Assembly: GCA_963575745.1 (NCBI GenBank)
Contig: CAUYUJ010013958.1
Span: 147,906-211,905, forward strand
Direction: 5' to 3'
DNA from: Prorocentrum cordatum
Lineage: Eukaryota; Sar; Dinophyceae; Prorocentrales; Prorocentraceae
Length of the DNA: 64,000 nucleotides
Shown here: positions 11,791 through 24,100 of the stretch, in pieces
Position numbering within the stretch: the first letter of the stretch is position 1
How the letters are laid out: each line of letters opens with the position of its first letter
The notes under the pieces: generated by a model
Databases searched by the model: none
Seen by the model: only the letters and a program-made list of their open reading frames with translations
Told to the model about the DNA's origin: nothing
Position numbers and translations under genes: made by a program

Positions 11791-11794
11791 AGGA

Positions 11795-12385
11795 CCCTGA
11801 GCCCGCGATCATATATCACAACGTCGCCAACCCGGGCAAGATCGATGCGCACGAAAGTTGCCATGTAAAAAAGCCGATCCCACAGACGAGAAGGTCATGA
11901 GATCCCGACGCGGATTCGGCCCGCCCAGCCCTCCCAAAAGTACATTCCGACGTCAGTTGCGGAAGGCGGGGTCACGGTGCTTGGTGTGCTCGGTTGAGGA
12001 GATGAGCTGTTCGTTTCTGGGGGAGCACCCCTGGCATTCTTGGAGTTACGCTATCCGTTTGTGGTCCATGTTGCGCCAAAAGCCTTTCGGCTTCACTCGA
12101 TCTAGGGCTAAAACTGGAGTCGACCTGGATCCGAACAGATGCACCAGGTGCGCCCCAGGAAGGTCCCCAAAACGGACATCTGCAAAAAAGGTGTTGGGCG
12201 GCCTCGTCCGAGCCCCCGACATGGACGCCCCTCGAAGCAATGCCCCGCATCCGCGACGATGCCTTCCGTGCGGTCCTCCAGAGCCCCGCGTCCGAGGCAC
12301 CGCGTGGAACGGGGAGGGGGGGGGACTGTTCGCTCGCTCAACGTCGGCATGGGAATGATCCGCGCTCGTCCATACATGATGCAAG
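11795..12385. other. Unassigned sequence
   Basis: A plus-strand frame of 166 codons (11858-12358) and minus-strand frames overlap here. No conserved motif is recognised. The region is of ordinary complexity and could be unique intergenic or intronic DNA. Confidence 0.35.
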
Positions 12386-12386
12386 C

Positions 12387-12432
12387 CATGCACACACACA
12401 CACACACCCACGCGCACGCACGCACGCACGCA

Positions 12433-12480
<48 letters not shown>

Positions 12481-12573
12481 ACACCCACACCCACACCCAC
12501 ACCCACACCCACACCAACCCCCCACCCACCCCCCCCCACCCCCCCACCCCCCACACCACACACACACACACAC

Positions 12574-12611
<38 letters not shown>

Positions 12612-12612
12612 G
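12387..12612. repeat. CA dinucleotide microsatellite with CGCA and CCCA variants
   Basis: About 225 bp of (CA)n interrupted by CGCACGCA and CCCACA blocks and a C-rich patch at 12515-12550. Alternating purine-pyrimidine of this kind can adopt left-handed DNA. Confidence 0.9.
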
Positions 12613-12769
12613 CAAACGGAGACACACGGAGACACAATTGAAACATCAAAACCGTTGGAGGGGATTACTCGACGCGAGGATCCCCATATGTGCATCCCGC
12701 GCCCTAACACTGTCCCGTATGAGTGTCGGGGTGTGAGTGTTTGGGTGCGCGTGTGAGTCCGAGTGGAGA

Positions 12770-12775
12770 ACGGGC

Positions 12776-12818
<43 letters not shown>

Positions 12819-13215
12819 CGGCGTCTACGATGAGGGGACGACTTCGACAATTCACAAACAGACATGCGCTGAGCAGGCCCACTTCCCCTCTCCTTCCTTT
12901 TTGTCGTCGTAGCGCCTCCCTCATCTGCCTCCCTCATCGCTTCTCCCTCCTCCTGCCTCCTCCTCATTCCTCCTCCGTCCTCCCTCTTTCTCTCTGGCGG
13001 CCGTCATTCTGGCTCCTTCTGCGTCCTCTTCACTCCTCCTCCTCCACCTCCTCCTCCTCCTCCTCGTCCTCTCTTCTCATCCGTCCTCCTTTCTACTCCT
13101 CCCTGGCAAGTGCCCCCCTCCTTGGCGACTTCATCCCCTCTCCTCTTCCTCTTACTTCTCGCCATAGCTCCTCCCTCCTCCCTCTTCCTTGCTGTTGTGG
13201 CCTCCCTCCTCCTTC
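12770..13215. repeat. GAC microsatellite and CT-rich tract
   Basis: (GAC)n at 12778-12822, followed from 12880 by a CTC/TCC-rich tract to 13215. Only low-complexity frames are present. Confidence 0.75.
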
Positions 13216-13850
13216 CTAGTGGAGAACGCGCGCCTCGCTCGAGGCATCCCCACAATCTGGCCGCGAACGGGCGAGCGTCTTAACCCTGGCGGCTCCCCGT
13301 CGCGGTGCCGAAGCCAGCGTTTCGCCCGAGACATCCTCACAATGCGCTTTGAAAGCAGAGGGGTCTGAGCCACCAAGCGAGCGAACCGCTCGAGACGTCC
13401 CCACAATTCTGGCCGCGAACGGGCAAGCGTCCCCCTCCATGGCCCCACTTGAGGTGCTAACGCCAGCACCTCGCTCAAGACGTGCTCACAACCTGCTCAC
13501 CGAGGCACCAACCGATCGAGGGGCCAAACGATCGAACCGTTCGAGACATCCCCACAGTCCGGCCGCGAACGGGCGAGTGTCCCCACCCCTGGCTGCTGTC
13601 CCATGGGGTGCTCACATGCCACCAACAAAGGCAAATCGCCTCGAGGCGAACGGGCGAGTGTCCCCATCCCTGGCGGCTCCCCTTTGGAGTGTTGAAACCA
13701 GCGCCTCGCTCGAGGCATCCTCACGATCTGCCCTGAAAGCGAGGAAGTCCAAGCCACCAAACAGGCAAGCCTCCTGAGACATCCCCGCACTTCGGCTGCG
13801 AACGGGCGAGTGCTCCCACCCCTGGCGGCTCCCCGACGTCTTCACAAGTT
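13216..13850 (+). repeat. Satellite family C, ~150-bp units
   Basis: Tandem units marked by GCGAACGGGCGAGTGTCCCC at about 13260, 13412, 13562, 13647 and 13797. Spacing is about 150 bp, except for one 85-bp step that implies a partial deletion. Each unit also carries CTCGAGGCATCCCCACAAT and CCCTGGCGGCTCCCC. Confidence 0.75.
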
Positions 13851-13854
13851 GAGT

Positions 13855-14030
13855 CTGATTCGAGCCTGAGTGTGAGTGGTCTGTATGGTTGAGTCTGAGT
13901 GTGAGTGCATTTGAGTATGAGTGAGCCTGAGTGTAGAGTCTGAGTACTGGTGAGTCTGAGTCTGAGTCTGAGTGTGAGTGAGTCTGAGTGCGAGCGAGTT
14001 TGAGTGTGAGCGACCCTGAGTCTGATCAGA
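13855..14030 (+). repeat. GAGTCTGAGTGT minisatellite
   Basis: About 175 bp of degenerate 6-12 bp units (GAGTCT, GAGTGT, GAGCCT). Confidence 0.85.
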
Positions 14031-15690
14031 GGGGGGAAGGATGCGCGTGGGGAGGCAGATGCGTCCCGGTAACAAAAAGAACCTCACACTTAGGATAGAG
14101 GGGATACAGGGAGAAAGTTCGGCACCGAGCCTCGGATGGTCGACCAGGCATCGATGGGGAAGGGGGACGGAGGGAGGATTGGATGGAAAGGGCGACGGGA
14201 GGAGGCGGGGGCGAAAGGCGGGAGGGAGGAGGAGGAGGAACAAATGGACGCAGGAGGGCAAGGAGGCCTGCTGCGATGAGGCCCTTACAGCCGGATTTCT
14301 CATCGCATGTGTTTCCTGGAGCTGTGCGCAGGTCGCCCGCATGAGTGCACGCGCGTTTCAGGGTCAGCGAAACAGTTGGCCGTGTAGACGTGGGCAGCCG
14401 TTACACATCCTGATCCACACCACGAAACTTGTGCAGGCGGGGGGGGCAGTCCGGCCAATTTTGCACACGGCAGTTTGCTGGCATTACACATGTCCCGAGC
14501 CGAATATAGTGGAATACATGCGTAGTACAGGATAGATGATTTTGGAACAGCTTAGGGCAGGGCGCCATCATGTCCCTGCCGTCTAAGCGAACTCGGGTTC
14601 CTTGAGTTTCGGGTTGCCGGCCGCGCGCATGAGCAGCATACTGCTGGGCCGAAGAGTGCCACCCCGATATCGGCCTACACATGAAACGATCCGTGTCAAC
14701 CCGTGCTTGGGACCAACGTGCGAGCTGTGCGGCGAGCAGCAAACACGCCGAAGCACAGGCTCACGTGCCACATGGCAGGTGCACTCGCTGCAACGGCATG
14801 CTTGCGCACACAGGGGCACCAACACTGGGACGTCCCATCGCTGGCGTGCCTTATGCCTGCCTGGACCCTCGGTAGATTGCCGTCCACCCGTCGAGCGCAT
14901 GTGCTCTACATCTTGCTTGCAAGCCTCGCTGGACACCCTCGGAGAATCGACTCAGTCCAAAGCCAGCGAGATTTATTGCCGCAAGAACCTACGAGCAGCT
15001 CCAACCTGGGACGGAATTGACACACACACACACATGGTAACTCCGCAAACGCCCAGAAGACAGTACGAGCGTGGAGCCTGATCAATGCGTCTTTGGGTCC
15101 GTTGCCTACAACGCGGTCCTCAAACCACGCCGAGGAGGCACGCTGCAGCGAATGTTGCGTACGGCATTCACCACGACTCTTCTGTCTCTTGCAGCTGACG
15201 CCTGCACGCAGCGATCCCAAGAAGAATACCCATACGACCATTCTTCGGGTGATAAGGAGGTTTTGGGTGGAGGAACCAATTGATGACAACTGCAATCATT
15301 GTGATTGGGACGATGCTGGTGATACGCCTACGAGTTGGCGACGATGCACGATGACGATGATGCTGAAAACGCATGATGGCGACTGTGATGGTGGCGGTAC
15401 AAAGCAAGCGCCAGCGGAACAACTCACCCGCGATGGCGCGCTCACACCAGCGATTGCGTCCCCACTGGCATTGCGGCCGAATAAATGCCACCTCTAATGC
15501 TGGGTGATGGTGATCGTGTTGAGGATGAGAGTGGTGGTAATAACGGTGACGGTGATGGTGCTTATGATCGTTGTGGAGAGAAGCCAACGCCTCCCCGGGT
15601 GCCAACGGCGAAAGAGGTTCCGACGCCAGGGGAGGACTTGAAGACATTGTGGGGGCAGATGAAGAACACCAGTAGGACAGCATTGGGGCA
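14031..15690. other. Unassigned sequence of ordinary complexity
   Basis: About 1.6 kb with no repeat structure except a GGAGGA patch near 14220-14245 and a short (CA)n at 15021-15035. Frames up to about 180 codons overlap on both strands without recognisable domains. Confidence 0.4.
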
Positions 15691-15765
15691 CCATCGGGAG
15701 ACCATGCGGACACCATCGGGACACCATGTGGGCACCGTCAGGGTACCATGTGGACGCCCGGTTGA
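15690..15765 (+). repeat. ACACCATCGGG minisatellite, short block
   Basis: Five or six units of 12-15 bp around ACCATCGGGACACCATG. The same unit forms the longer block at 18762-19095. Confidence 0.65.
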
Positions 15766-15934
15766 GCACAGCAACCGCGGTGTGATTGTGGAGTTGCTTG
15801 TGGTTGTGGTCGCGATGGCGATGGTGATCGTGATGGTTGATTGCTGATTGCGATTGTGCGCGTGAATGTGAGGATGGCGATTTTTCTACGCTCGCGCCGC
15901 CCAGCACTAGTCCACGATGTTCCACGGGTCCGAG

Positions 15935-16600
15935 CCGGCGGCGGCACCCGAAGCGCTGGCAGAGCCTGGTGCCGTGGGCGCTTGCGTGCCGCTGCTGGCG
16001 GCACCAAAACCTGCTGCCTAGAAGCGGCAGTGGACCAGGCCCGCACACGGAAGGCCCGCAGAGCCACGCAGAGAAAATGCCACGAGAGCCGGGCACAGAA
16101 AACGTTCAATTTGGGTGTGAAGGTGCGCTGGCAGAGCTTTGCGTCGGCATGCGGCCCGCCCGCGGGGAACGAGCGGCGGAGAGCGCACACGGGGCCACGA
16201 GGTCAGAAATTCGAACTTCGAGTTGGCAGTGTGTTGGCAGAGCCTGGCGCTGGCACTCGTCTTTTCTGGCTAGGGCGGAGAAGGCAGCGCCCCGTCGGAC
16301 GGACGCGGGAGGAGTGGCCCGGACACCAGGCGCGCAGTTTCTGGCGCTCCTCCGACCAGCACTCGCCATGCGGATCCCTCGCCATTCGGATCCCCTCGTG
16401 TGGAGGTGTCGGCAGAGTCTGGTTGCGGCATCGTCAGGACGTCCTGCCGATCCACTGCCAGACTGCGCGTCAGCGAAGCTACTTCGTCCATGGACAACTC
16501 CGTGACGTGCTCAAGCGTAGCAGTTGGACAAGTGGCGCAGACGGAGTCGGGGGCGCCAGCAGAGCCAGGCGCCTGGCACTCGGCAGCAGACGCGAGAATG
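15935..16600 (+). repeat. Spaced GGCAGAGCCTGG repeat
   Basis: The core CTGGCAGAGCCTGGCGC recurs, degenerately, near 15956, 16128, 16231, 16413 and 16557, at 100-180 bp intervals, and once more near 18543. This suggests an old, diverged tandem repeat rather than coding sequence. Confidence 0.45.
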
Positions 16601-16636
16601 ACAGCACATTCTTTGTCCAAGCGATACGTCAGCATC

Positions 16637-18113
16637 TCACTGAAGTCGTAGAGAAGGTAAACCGCAGCCGTCGACGACTCCTTGAAGGTCTGCTCGTTCT
16701 GCCCGTTCAACTCCCTGCCCTCGTCTAATTAGCACCTCCAGGTTGGTGGCCCCTGTGCCGCGGACAAGAAGCAGCACCCGGCTCGCGCCGATGATCTTCT
16801 GAACATGTCCACGGACTGCCAGACCAGCCAGAAGGTCCTCCAGAACGCGGCCCACTGGCATTGGGAGCACAACATCCGCAGCCACCCCTGAGAAGCCACG
16901 GCAAAAACGCATGGCCGTCAGCGACGCGACTGCGGTGAGCGGCGCGGTGCCCACATCCATGATGCAACGCTTGGTCGCCCCGATTCGTTTCGAAGAACAC
17001 CGCGGACGTTGAGCCGCTCCTTCGCAGCTGTCAGAGACTGGGCGCGAAGCTGCGTGGCCACCTCGTCTGCGGCGTTGCAGCCATGGAGCGCTGGGGCGGC
17101 ACAGCCGAGCGCGTCCACGTCCATGCCCCCCCCCTAGTGCCATCCCGAAGACGACAGCTCTTAAGGAAGACGCGGCCGTCCTGCGCAAACATCGCGCCAC
17201 GCTGCGCCGGTGCGCCCAGAACGAAGCAGTTGATCTGAAACGTAACGGCGCCCGGCTTGGCCACTGCGTCGGCCAGAACCGTTGCGCGCGTTGCGCGGTT
17301 GTGTCTCCGCTTCCACCAGCGCCATCCAACCTGTTTACCCGGCGCGAAGGTTGCGGTGAGCATCTCGGCCTCAACACCGGATGCGGCCAGATTTGTCAGA
17401 GACTCAGCCTGCACACCAGTGGTGCAGACGCGCGCCATCGGCCAGGTAATGATCTTCACCTCATCGCCCACCGCCGCAGCAGAGCACCCGAGCACAGCGA
17501 TGCTGGTCCCCTTCGAGGACCTCACGGAAGTAGACGCGGGCATTTTGCAAGGCCACACCACAATTTTCCCCCCGCCAGCATCCGTAGACTCATCGTCGGC
17601 AGCGCTGTAGGCAGCGTCTCCTTTTGTCGCCTGTCTCGTAGCTCTAGCGCCGAGAAGCTTCCCGGTAAAGTCAAACGCTTCACGTTCGGCGCTGGGAGGG
17701 ACTGGCGTGACTGAGCTGGCCCTCAGTGGGCCGGCAATGTCCTTGACGTCTAGCGCGACGCGTATGCCCATGGAGGGATGCGCCAGCAGATCTGGGCTTG
17801 TAGGTCGCAACCTCGTGGCCGTTGTTGGCTTGGGAAGCCAACCCGCGGATTTGAGAGGGCGCCCGTCGAAGTCCTGTTTGGCCCTGGCGTCGAAACCAGA
17901 AGTCGCAAACTCCCAGACAGAATTTGCTTGGAATTTGGCCAGTGCATGGGCTGTCGCACTGCGGTCCTTGAAGGCGAAAGCGCCAGCCCGAGCATGTACT
18001 GGTCGGGGGCGTTGGATGCAAGCACGCACTAGAGCTTCTGCCCTTGGATCTTCTCGCCCTTGGACCAGAAAGAGTGGTCGATGACCTTCAGGTCGAGGGT
18101 CCTCGCGTACCAT
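16637..18113 (-). pseudogene. Gene-like minus-strand region, product unknown
   Basis: Two overlapping minus-strand frames look protein-like. The upstream frame (18113 down to 17031, 360 codons) has mixed composition with segments such as GDEVKIITWPMARVCTTGVQ and KPGAVTFQINCFVLG. Around 17000-17200 the sensible reading moves to the second frame (17377 down to 16637), with segments such as APLTAVASLTAMRFCRGFSG and RVLEDLLAGLAVRGHVQKII. The shift suggests a frameshifted pseudogene or an intron. No family is recognised. It could be a retroelement polyprotein fragment or a retroposed host gene. Confidence 0.35.
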
Positions 18114-18367
18114 CGCCTTCAGCAGGGGTCCCCGAGTGCTGGGCGCGGCGCGTCCCTGCTCCTCTGTGGGGGGGGGGGCTGCCCTCAGAGTAACCGCCTG
18201 CCGATGATAAACAGGACCCCCCCCCCTTTCCAGGTTAGAGTTGATTATCCACGGCCAAGAAGAGTTTGGTCAGGGGCGCGGGGCGCGGAGGCCGAACTTT
18301 TTTATCACTGTGAAAAGTTCACCATCGAGGTTAATTTCCATGCGGGGTTATTCTCCGCCGCACAGGT

Positions 18368-18637
18368 TTAGTCCTGGTCTGCAGGCAGCAGGTCTGCAGG
18401 CGCCTCTGACCCCAAGCCTGGCCAGCGCGCGCTCTGGCAGGAGCTCCACCCCGCGAGCGACATGGGAGGCAGGACGCGCCAGGCTTCTGTTTCCAGGCCC
18501 TGCGGCGGCGGCTTGAAGCAAGCCGTGGCGGCCCCAACGGGGCTGGCAGAGCCTGGCGCCTGGGCGCTGGCAGGTCCTGGCGCCGGGGGAACACGGGGGA
18601 TGGCGCTGGCGAAGAGGCGCTCGCCGCCCACGGACAT
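18368..18637 (-). CDS. Short hypothetical ORF downstream of a decayed SL-like site
   Basis: An 89-codon minus-strand ORF beginning with ATG at 18637 (MSVGGERLFASAIPRVPPAP...), rich in Ala and Pro, of unknown function. Its start lies about 36 nt downstream of GGCTCAAG (18673-18680, minus strand), the 3' end of the dinoflagellate spliced leader, with weak resemblance upstream. The ORF also overlaps the GGCAGAGCCTGG repeat, so it may simply be an open frame in repeat sequence. Confidence 0.2.
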   Translation of the reverse strand: MSVGGERLFASAIPRVPPAPGPASAQAPGSASPVGAATACFKPPPQGLETEAWRVLPPMSLAGWSSCQSARWPGLGSEAPADLLPADQD

Positions 18638-18761
18638 GGCAGTGCGAAGATGCGGGTCGTGCGAAATGCTTGCTTGAGCCTAACAGCTGCGATGGCAGTG
18701 GTGATGGCAGTGGTGGTAGCGATGCTGGTGGTGATGGTGGCGAATCACGGCGGCTCCAGAC

Positions 18762-19095
18762 ACCATCGGGGCACCACCAGAACACCGCCAAAACACCATC
18801 GGAACACCATCGGGGTACCATAGGAACACCACTGGGACACCATCGGAACACCACGGAACACCGCGGGACACCACCAGGACACCATCGAGACACCATCGAG
18901 ACACCAATCGGGACACCAATCGAGACACCATCGGGACACCAATCGGGACACCAATCGAGACACCAATCGGGGCACCAATTGGGAGCACCAATCGGGACAC
19001 CACCGGAACACGATGAACCGGGACACCGCGTAACACCGCGGGACACCACTGACACCGCAGGACATCACAGGACACCACGGCGGGACACCCCCGGC
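18762..19095 (+). repeat. ACACCATCGGG minisatellite, long block
   Basis: About 25 degenerate units of 12-13 bp (GGACACCATCGG, GAGACACCAATCG, GAACACCACCGG). The 212-codon minus-strand frame across it consists of the repeat and is not a gene. Confidence 0.88.
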
Positions 19096-19590
19096 ACCCG
19101 CGCCACGCGGACAAGAGAGGGGGGCGGACTTCTGTCCCTGGCGGCGCCCTAGCAATGGAGGGTCCATTCCTTTCGCTCGCCCACGCAGCTACGCCTCGCC
19201 CGAACGCGCGACACGAAACCGAAACCGATTTCCCAATGATGGTCTTTCCGTCCCATTTCGATCTCACCCCACAACCTCCGACAAAAAGTGAGCATAAACC
19301 TCCCAATGTCGATCGCACCCAACTCCCTTTCCGCTGCGCGCTGCCTAAACTCCTACGGTACGGAATTATCGCTTAGCCTGTCGCCGCGGCGGCCCCTCCG
19401 ACACGCTACTCCTTGCAAGCGGATAGCGTGTCGCTCCGCTCCTCGGAGCGGGAGGCTAGGATAACCTCGGGACGTTGACGCCTGTGGACCGGACCGTGGA
19501 TAGCGTGTCACGCCGAAGTGTGGTGGGCCAGCACCGGCGGAGGGACACGCTAAGCCAAAGTCGGGAGCCTCGCGACGGGGGTCAATGCAA
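19096..19590. other. Unassigned sequence with GACACGCT/AGCGTGTC inverted motifs
   Basis: No gene is seen. GACACGCTA near 19399 and 19543 and TAGCGTGTC near 19424 and 19500 form two inverted pairs, and CCGCTCCTCGGAGCGG near 19436 is a short palindrome. This resembles a decayed foldback element. Confidence 0.35.
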
Positions 19591-19594
19591 ACGG

Positions 19595-19785
19595 GGGTCA
19601 GCCAGAGCGCCGGATCTTGCAGGATCCTGCATGGCCAGGGTCGCATTGACCCGGGTTTGGGTGCAGGATCCTGCAGGATCTTGCAGGATCCTTCGCATTG
19701 ACGTTTGGGTGCCGGATTTTGCAGGATTCTGCAAGGCCTGGCTGACCCAGGTCTGGATTGACCCGGGTCAGCAGGTCTCGGCCAA
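19595..19785 (+). repeat. GGATCCTGCA minisatellite
   Basis: Degenerate units TTGCAGGATCCTGCA and GCATTGACCCGGGT alternate for about 190 bp. Confidence 0.8.
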
Positions 19786-21190
19786 GGTTCACCACCTTAC
19801 TTGAATGCATCTCTCCGTCACCCTTCGCCCCTAGGGCGGGCGCACACCCTCCCCAGCAGCGACGGCATCGGCACGCGGCAGGGAGGCCCCTGGGCTCTGC
19901 GGGGCGGGCCTCCGTCGCGACGGTGTGAACTTTCGTCGGGCAAACCCGTTCCAGCAAGAGCGCGCGCTCCCCATTGGCGTTGCAGGGAACTGCGTGGATG
20001 CAGACGGTTTCCGCTACCTGCAAGTACCCTGCCGTGCACGCTCTGACGGCGCAGTGTTTTGTTGTTGTCCCTCTCTCCGCGGCCGCTTCTCTCCCCGCGC
20101 ATCGGGCTCCTCTGTGCACAGGTCGCTTCAGTGTGGCCCAGCGCTTGCTACGACCGACTCAGGCGTTCGCCGATTCCGCGAGTAAGAAGTCCCTTGCCGT
20201 CCCTGCACGCATTTACGATAGAGTCGGATGCGTCGCCGACATTTGACGTTTGCCTTCTGAGCCCGGAGCACACGCTCGCAGATTGGGAGGGCGCGACGAG
20301 CTCGGCCGACGCACAACAGGCAGCAACAATCCAAGCAGAAACCAATGCCCCTTCTCCATGCGCAGTGGTGGGCGCAAACGCTTGCAACTGCAGGCTTATC
20401 AACAATATAAGGTCGTACTGCAGAGGTGCCTCTTCGCCAGCCTGCAGCAACGTGAGAGGATTTTACTGTGCGTCATGTTGCTGACGGACTACCGCGTGAA
20501 CCACAGCCAGCGCGCGTTTCCAGTAGCAAGCTGTCCGAAGCCGACATGAAAATTGTCAGCAGCCGAATGCGCTCGCCACCCATTTTGGATATGTATCTTG
20601 TTGCCGCCGCGTGTAACTCCGTGGGGGTATGTAAAGCTCCACGGTCGCCAGCGAGGTGCTCATGCCCTTGGATGCCATTTTGGACATGCGCGGTCGCAGC
20701 ATGTCTACATGCATGGCGCAAAACCTGACACGAAATGGTACGGGTCACAGCGTGAGTGACATGCTCCCACAGCGCTCTACTTGCCAATTGCACTGTTTTG
20801 AAAGCCTCCTTCGGGCATGCCAGAGAGGAGGACTCCTCACCGTTTCGCTGTCTACGTGAGCAAATCACGGTAGATGGGGAATGACACATAATTGTGGCAT
20901 TCTTGGAGGCTGCTCCAACGAATCAAGTAATGTCCAAAACCTGAAACAAATCTTGCCCCCCCCCCCCCGCCCGGATCCCGAGCGTCATTAATGCGCCGAC
21001 GGAAATTTGTTTTAAGAGATGTCCCCCTGGAAAAAGGTTCGACGGAGAGCGAACATGCGTGTGTTGTGTAAACATATACACGCACGCGCACGCATTGAAA
21101 CATGCATTCGAACTTGTTGCTGCAGATGCATAGGCTGCTCCGGTCGACGAATTAGTCGTTCTCGTCCTACTGGATTAGTGTAAGTGCGTA
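19786..21190. other. Unassigned sequence of ordinary complexity
   Basis: About 1.4 kb without tandem repeats and with frames up to about 140 codons on both strands. No conserved domain is recognised. A run of about 14 C residues lies near 20950. Confidence 0.4.
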
Positions 21191-21199
21191 CGCTACCCA

Positions 21200-24100
21200 C
21201 ACAGCATGGGCCATGGCGGCCACGTGCGCGGCGGCCTTGCCCCTCGCGCAGCGTTACGTTTTCCCGCGCAGTGTTCGCGCGCTGTGCGTTTTCCCATATC
21301 GAATGGCCAAGGCCGCCGCGCGCGGCGACCCGGGCCTTTCACTCCATGTTTGTTTTTCCGTTCTAGATGCGCATGGGCCGCCGCTCGCGCGGCGGCCCAT
21401 GGCCCCTCGCGCGCTGTGTTCATACATGATTCGCGCGGGCCGCCGCGCGCGCGGTGGCCCATGGACCCTCGCGTACTGTGCCTTCACATGCGGGATGCGC
21501 GTGGGCTCGCGCATTGTGTTTTTTTTTCCACGCAAGATGCGCGTGGGCCGCCGCGTGCGCGGCGGCCCATTGCCCCTCGCGCGTTGGTATTGTTTCTGTT
21601 TCATGCGAGATGTGCGCGGGCCGCCGCGCGCGCCGCGGCCCTGGCCCCTCGCGCGATATGTTTTCGCGCGCAAGATGCGCGTGGGCCGCCGCGCGCGCGG
21701 CGACCCATAGCCCTTCACGCATGGTGTTTTTCCATGCGAGATGCACGTGGACAGCCGCGCGCGCGCGGCGGCTCTGGCCCCTCGCGCCACGCGGCCGTCG
21801 CGCGCGCGGCTGTCCATGGCCCCTCGCGCATTGTGTTTGTCCGTGCAAGATGCGCGTGGGCCCTCGCGCATTGTTGTTTCCATGCCGCGCGCGCGGCGGC
21901 CCATTGCCAGGCCCCTTTTGTTTGCCCATGCACGAGGCGCGCGGGCCGCCGCAAGCGCGGGGGTCGCCGCGCGCGCGGCGGCTCATGGCCCCTCGCGCAT
22001 CGTGCTTTTCCATGCAAGCTGCGCGTGGGCCCTCGCGCGCTGTTGTTACCACGCAAGATGCGCGTCGCGGGCCGCCGCACGCGCGGCGGCCGGTTGCCGC
22101 TCACGCGTTGCGTTTTTCTATGCGGGATGCGCGTGGGCCGCCGCGCGAGCGCGGCGACCCGCGGCCTCTCGCGCGTCGCGTTTGTCCATGTAAGATGCGC
22201 GCAGCCGCGCGCGCGGCGACCGATTGCCGCTCGCGCGTTGTGTTTCTCTATGCCAGATGCGCGCGGGCCGCCGCGCGCGCGGCGGCCCCTGGCCCCTCGC
22301 GCCTTGCGCGTGTGTGTATGTGCGTTTGTGTGAATGTGTGTGTGCGTGTGTGCGTGTGTGCGTGTGTGCGTGTGTGCGTGTGTGCGTGTGTGCGTGTGTG
22401 CGTGTGTGCGTGTGTGCGTGTGTGCGTGCGTGCGTGCGCGCGTGCGCGTGCGTGCGTGCGTGCGTGCGTGCGCGTGCGCGTGCGCGTGCGTGTGTGCGTG
22501 CGTGCGTGCGCGCGTGCGCGTGCGTGCGTGCGTGCGTGCGTGCGCGTGCGCGTGCGCGTGCGCGTGCGCGTGTGTGCGTGTGGGTGTGCGGGTGTTTGTG
22601 TGTGTGTGCATGTGTGCGTGTGCGTGTGTGCGTGTGCGTGTGCGTGTGTGTGTGTGTGCGTGTGTGTGTGTGTGCGCGTGTGTGTGCGCGTGTGTGCGCG
22701 TGTGTTTGCGCGCGTGTGCGTGTGTGTTGTCATGCAAGATGCGCGTGGGCCGCCGCGCGCGCGGCGGCCCATGGCCCCTCGCGCACCCGGTTGTTTCCCA
22801 TGCAGGATGCGCGTGGGCCACCGCGCACGCGACGGCCCATGGCCCTTTTGCGCATTTGCTTTTGCCCATGCAGGATGCGCGTGGGCCGCCGCGCGCGACG
22901 GCCCATTGCCCCTCGCGCGAAGTATTTTTTCTTTCCAAGATGTGCGTTGGCGCGCGCGCGGCCCTGGCCTCTCGCCCGCGCTGTTCTTCCATGCAGGATG
23001 CGCGTGGGCCGCCGCGCGCGCGCGGCGGCCCATGGCCCTTCGCGCATGGTGTTTTTCCATGCCACGATGCGCGTGGACCGCCACGCGCGCGGCGGCCCAT
23101 TGCCATTCGCGCCTTGTGTTGTTCCATGTGATGCGCCTGCCGCGCGCTCGGCGGCCCATTGCCCCTCGCGCGTTTTTTCTTTTGTTGCATGGCCGTCGTG
23201 CTTTTGTCCATGCCTGATGCGCGTGGGCCGCCGCGCGCGCGGCGGCCCATTGGCCCGCGCGCATCGCGTCATTCCGCGCAGGATGCGCGCGGGCCGCCGC
23301 GCGCGCGGCGGCCCTGGCCCATTCGCGCATTGTGTTTTTTCCAATGCATAGGGCGCGCGGGCCATCGCTCGCGCGGCCGCCCATGACCCCCCGCGCACTG
23401 TGGGCTGCCGCGCAAGATGCGCGCGGGCCGCCGCACGCGCGGCGGCCTTGCCCCCTCGCGCGCCGAATTCTTCAAGGCAGGATGCGCGGGGGCCGCCGCG
23501 CACGGCCGCCCGCTGCCCATCGCGCGCTGCGTTGCGTTGTTCCACGCGAGATGCGCGCGGGCCGCCGCGCGCGCGGCGACCCAGGGCCCCTCGCGCATTG
23601 TTATGTTTTTCTCATACAAGATGTGCGTGGGCCGCCGCGCGCGCGGCGGCCAATGACCTTTCGCTCACTGTGTTTATCTTTGCCGGACTGCTTCCTTGGC
23701 GGCGAGCGCCCGCGCCCTCGGCGCCTGCCCCGCAGCGCTCTGCATGGAGGTCTTTCCTCCGGGAGGCGGCTAGCTGCAAGCCGGGCCGCTGGCTGGCGGC
23801 GGCCACGCGCATGCCAAGCATCGGCAATTTGTTTGCGGGACTTTCTCCTTTCTCGTCTATGAGAGGAACGCCTTGGAGACCGTGCGCTTGCTCGAAAACT
23901 TATTGGCTCGCTTTGGGCCCCCTCTCCCCCTCTCGCCCTGAAGATGGGGCGCTCTCCCAAGAGCGGCTCGCTGCGGGGGGGGCCCTGCCCCATCCTCGTC
24001 GGTGCGCGTGGGCCGCCGCGTGCGCGGCGGCCGTTCGCGCCTCGCGCATTGTCGTTTTTCCGTGCACGATGCGCGCGGGCCGCCGCGCGTGCGGCGGACC

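Noticed and set aside
11858-12358. 166-codon plus frame as a gene
   Set aside because: No domain or composition signal was found, and comparable frames exist on the other strand.
13216-13850. CRISPR-like array
   Set aside because: The ~150-bp repeats are diverged along their full length, with no short conserved repeat and unique spacers, and the genome is eukaryotic.
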